A stretch of DNA of 5,568 bases, taken from Candidatus Dormiibacterota bacterium (GTDB lineage: Bacteria > Chloroflexota > Dormibacteria > UBA8260 > Bog-877). The notes beneath the pieces are model-generated. The model ran no database searches, was not told the DNA's origin, and saw nothing but the letters and a program-made list of their open reading frames with translations. Where the stretch lies: NCBI GenBank assembly GCA_003164475.1, contig PLTL01000200.1, forward strand, positions 10,933 to 16,500, given 5' to 3'. Positions 4,647 through 5,568 of the stretch are shown here, one piece after another. The translations under genes and the position numbers were made by a program. The stretch's first letter is position 1; every line of letters starts with the position of its first letter.

Positions 4647-5568
4647 GTGCTCGTCCTGCCGGAGCGTCCCCGCCAGCTTGGAGATGAGCCGGTGGCGGTC
4701 TGGAGCGAGCCGGTCGCCATTCCCACCTATCCCGTCCCGGCCGCGGGCCGCAACCCCATGTTCCTGGAGACCCGGGTTTACCAGGGGTCGTCCGGGCGCG
4801 TCTACCCGAACCCGGTGATCGACCACCTGTCGGACCGGCGAGTCGAGCGGGCCTGGGCTGCGGTCCACCTCGAGAACGAGTACCTCAGGCTGATGGTCCT
4901 GCCCGAGATCGGTGGCCGGATCCACGTCGGGTTGGACCGCACCAACGGCTATGACTTCTTCTACCGCCAGAACGTCATCAAGCCGGCGTTGGTGGGGCTG
5001 CTCGGGCCGTGGATCTCAGGGGGCGTGGAGTTCAACTGGCCCCAGCACCACCGGTCATCCAGCTTCATGCCGGTCGACTGGGCGATCGAGGAGCTGCCGG
5101 ACGGCGGGCGGACGGTCTGGTGCTCCGAGCATGAGCCCATGGGGCGGATGAAGGGAATGCACGGGGTCACAGTTCGGCCCGGTTCCTCACTGGTGGAGCT
5201 TCGAGTCCGCCTGTTCAACCGGACGCCGGAGGTGCGCACGTTCCTGTGGTGGGCCAACGCCGCGGCCCGGGTCCACGACCGCTACCAATCCTTCTTCCCG
5301 CCTGATGTCACCCATGTCGCCGACCATGCCAAGCGGGCGATGTCCACCTTCCCGGTCGCGCGCGGCGTCTACTACGGGATCGACTATGGCGCCCGAGCAC
5401 CGGCCCAGGCCGACCTCTCCTGGTACCGCAACATCCCCGTGCCCACCTCGTACATGGCGATGGGCACGGCGGGCGACTTCTTCGGCGGGTACGACCACGC
5501 CGCCGAGGCGGGTTTCGTCCACTGGGCCGACCACCGGATCTCGCCGGGCAAGAAGCAGTGGACCTGGG
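4647..5568 (+). CDS. DUF5107 domain protein, N-terminal 307 residues (runs off window)
   Basis: The frame stays open from GTG 4647 to the right edge, giving 307 residues of a DUF5107 (PF17128) protein. This is a conserved family of unproven function whose core is a galactose-mutarotase-like beta-sandwich. Conserved landmarks are LPEIGGRIHVGLDRTNGYDF (85-104), LVGLLGPWISGGVEFNWPQH (115-134), then SEHEPMGRMKG (160-170), FLWWANAAARVH (199-210), YQSFFPPDV (213-221) and VADHAKRAMSTFP (224-236). The short polar N-terminus (1-30) has no signal peptide, so it is probably cytoplasmic. Many relatives are about 1000 residues or more with tetratricopeptide repeats after this domain, so most of the gene may lie beyond the window. 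The many His, Trp, Glu and Asp residues in the conserved blocks suit a sugar-binding or glycoside-active site. The sugar genes nearby support a carbohydrate role, but the reaction is unknown. Confidence 0.88.
   Translation, partial: MLVLPERPRQLGDEPVAVWSEPVAIPTYPVPAAGRNPMFLETRVYQGSSGRVYPNPVIDHLSDRRVERAWAAVHLENEYLRLMVLPEIGGRIHVGLDRTNGYDFFYRQNVIKPALVGLLGPWISGGVEFNWPQHHRSSSFMPVDWAIEELPDGGRTVWCSEHEPMGRMKGMHGVTVRPGSSLVELRVRLFNRTPEVRTFLWWANAAARVHDRYQSFFPPDVTHVADHAKRAMSTFPVARGVYYGIDYGARAPAQADLSWYRNIPVPTSYMAMGTAGDFFGGYDHAAEAGFVHWADHRISPGKKQWTW

Noticed and set aside
4515..5257. Minus-strand frames opposite the DUF5107 gene
   Set aside because: The plus frame carries continuous DUF5107 conserved blocks, so these are shadows.

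Overview
This is a high-GC, actinobacterium-like chromosomal window. Codon third positions are strongly G/C, GTG and TTG starts occur, and the one clear terminator is a GC-rich hairpin with no T-tract. The genus cannot be named from the sequence alone. Four genes are well supported, and all four are consistent with carbohydrate metabolism or its control. Two of them run off the window edges.

Layout: (1) 2-319 (+) is the C-terminal half of a cupin-type (archaeal-type) glucose-6-phosphate isomerase, whose start lies outside the window. (2) 320-1267 is a long stretch without a convincing gene; it ends in inverted repeats just upstream of the next gene. (3) 1268-2218 (+) is a complete transcriptional regulator resembling Escherichia coli YhfZ: a GntR-like winged helix fused to a periplasmic-binding-protein-like effector domain. 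(4) 2219-2592 holds a possible decayed transposase fragment and a perfect 13-bp hairpin between convergent genes. (5) 2593-3522 (-) is a complete ROK-family sugar kinase (glucokinase-like) whose usual zinc-motif glutamate is replaced by asparagine. (6) 3523-4646 is a second long gene-poor stretch. It carries back-to-back -10-like hexamers next to a small palindrome, and a possible small or frameshifted gene. (7) 4647-5568 (+) is the N-terminal 307 residues of a DUF5107 protein with a strong ribosome-binding site, cut by the right edge.

How the genes may work together (inference): the isomerase and the ROK kinase would feed a phosphorylated hexose into central metabolism. The DUF5107 protein, with its mutarotase-like sugar-binding sandwich, may process or sense a sugar or glycoside. 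The YhfZ-like protein is the natural candidate regulator. The genes do not form one operon: orientations are mixed, and nearly half of the window is gene-poor with traces of decay, so this could equally be a loosely assembled or eroding accessory region. No rRNA, tRNA, CRISPR array or complete insertion sequence was seen.
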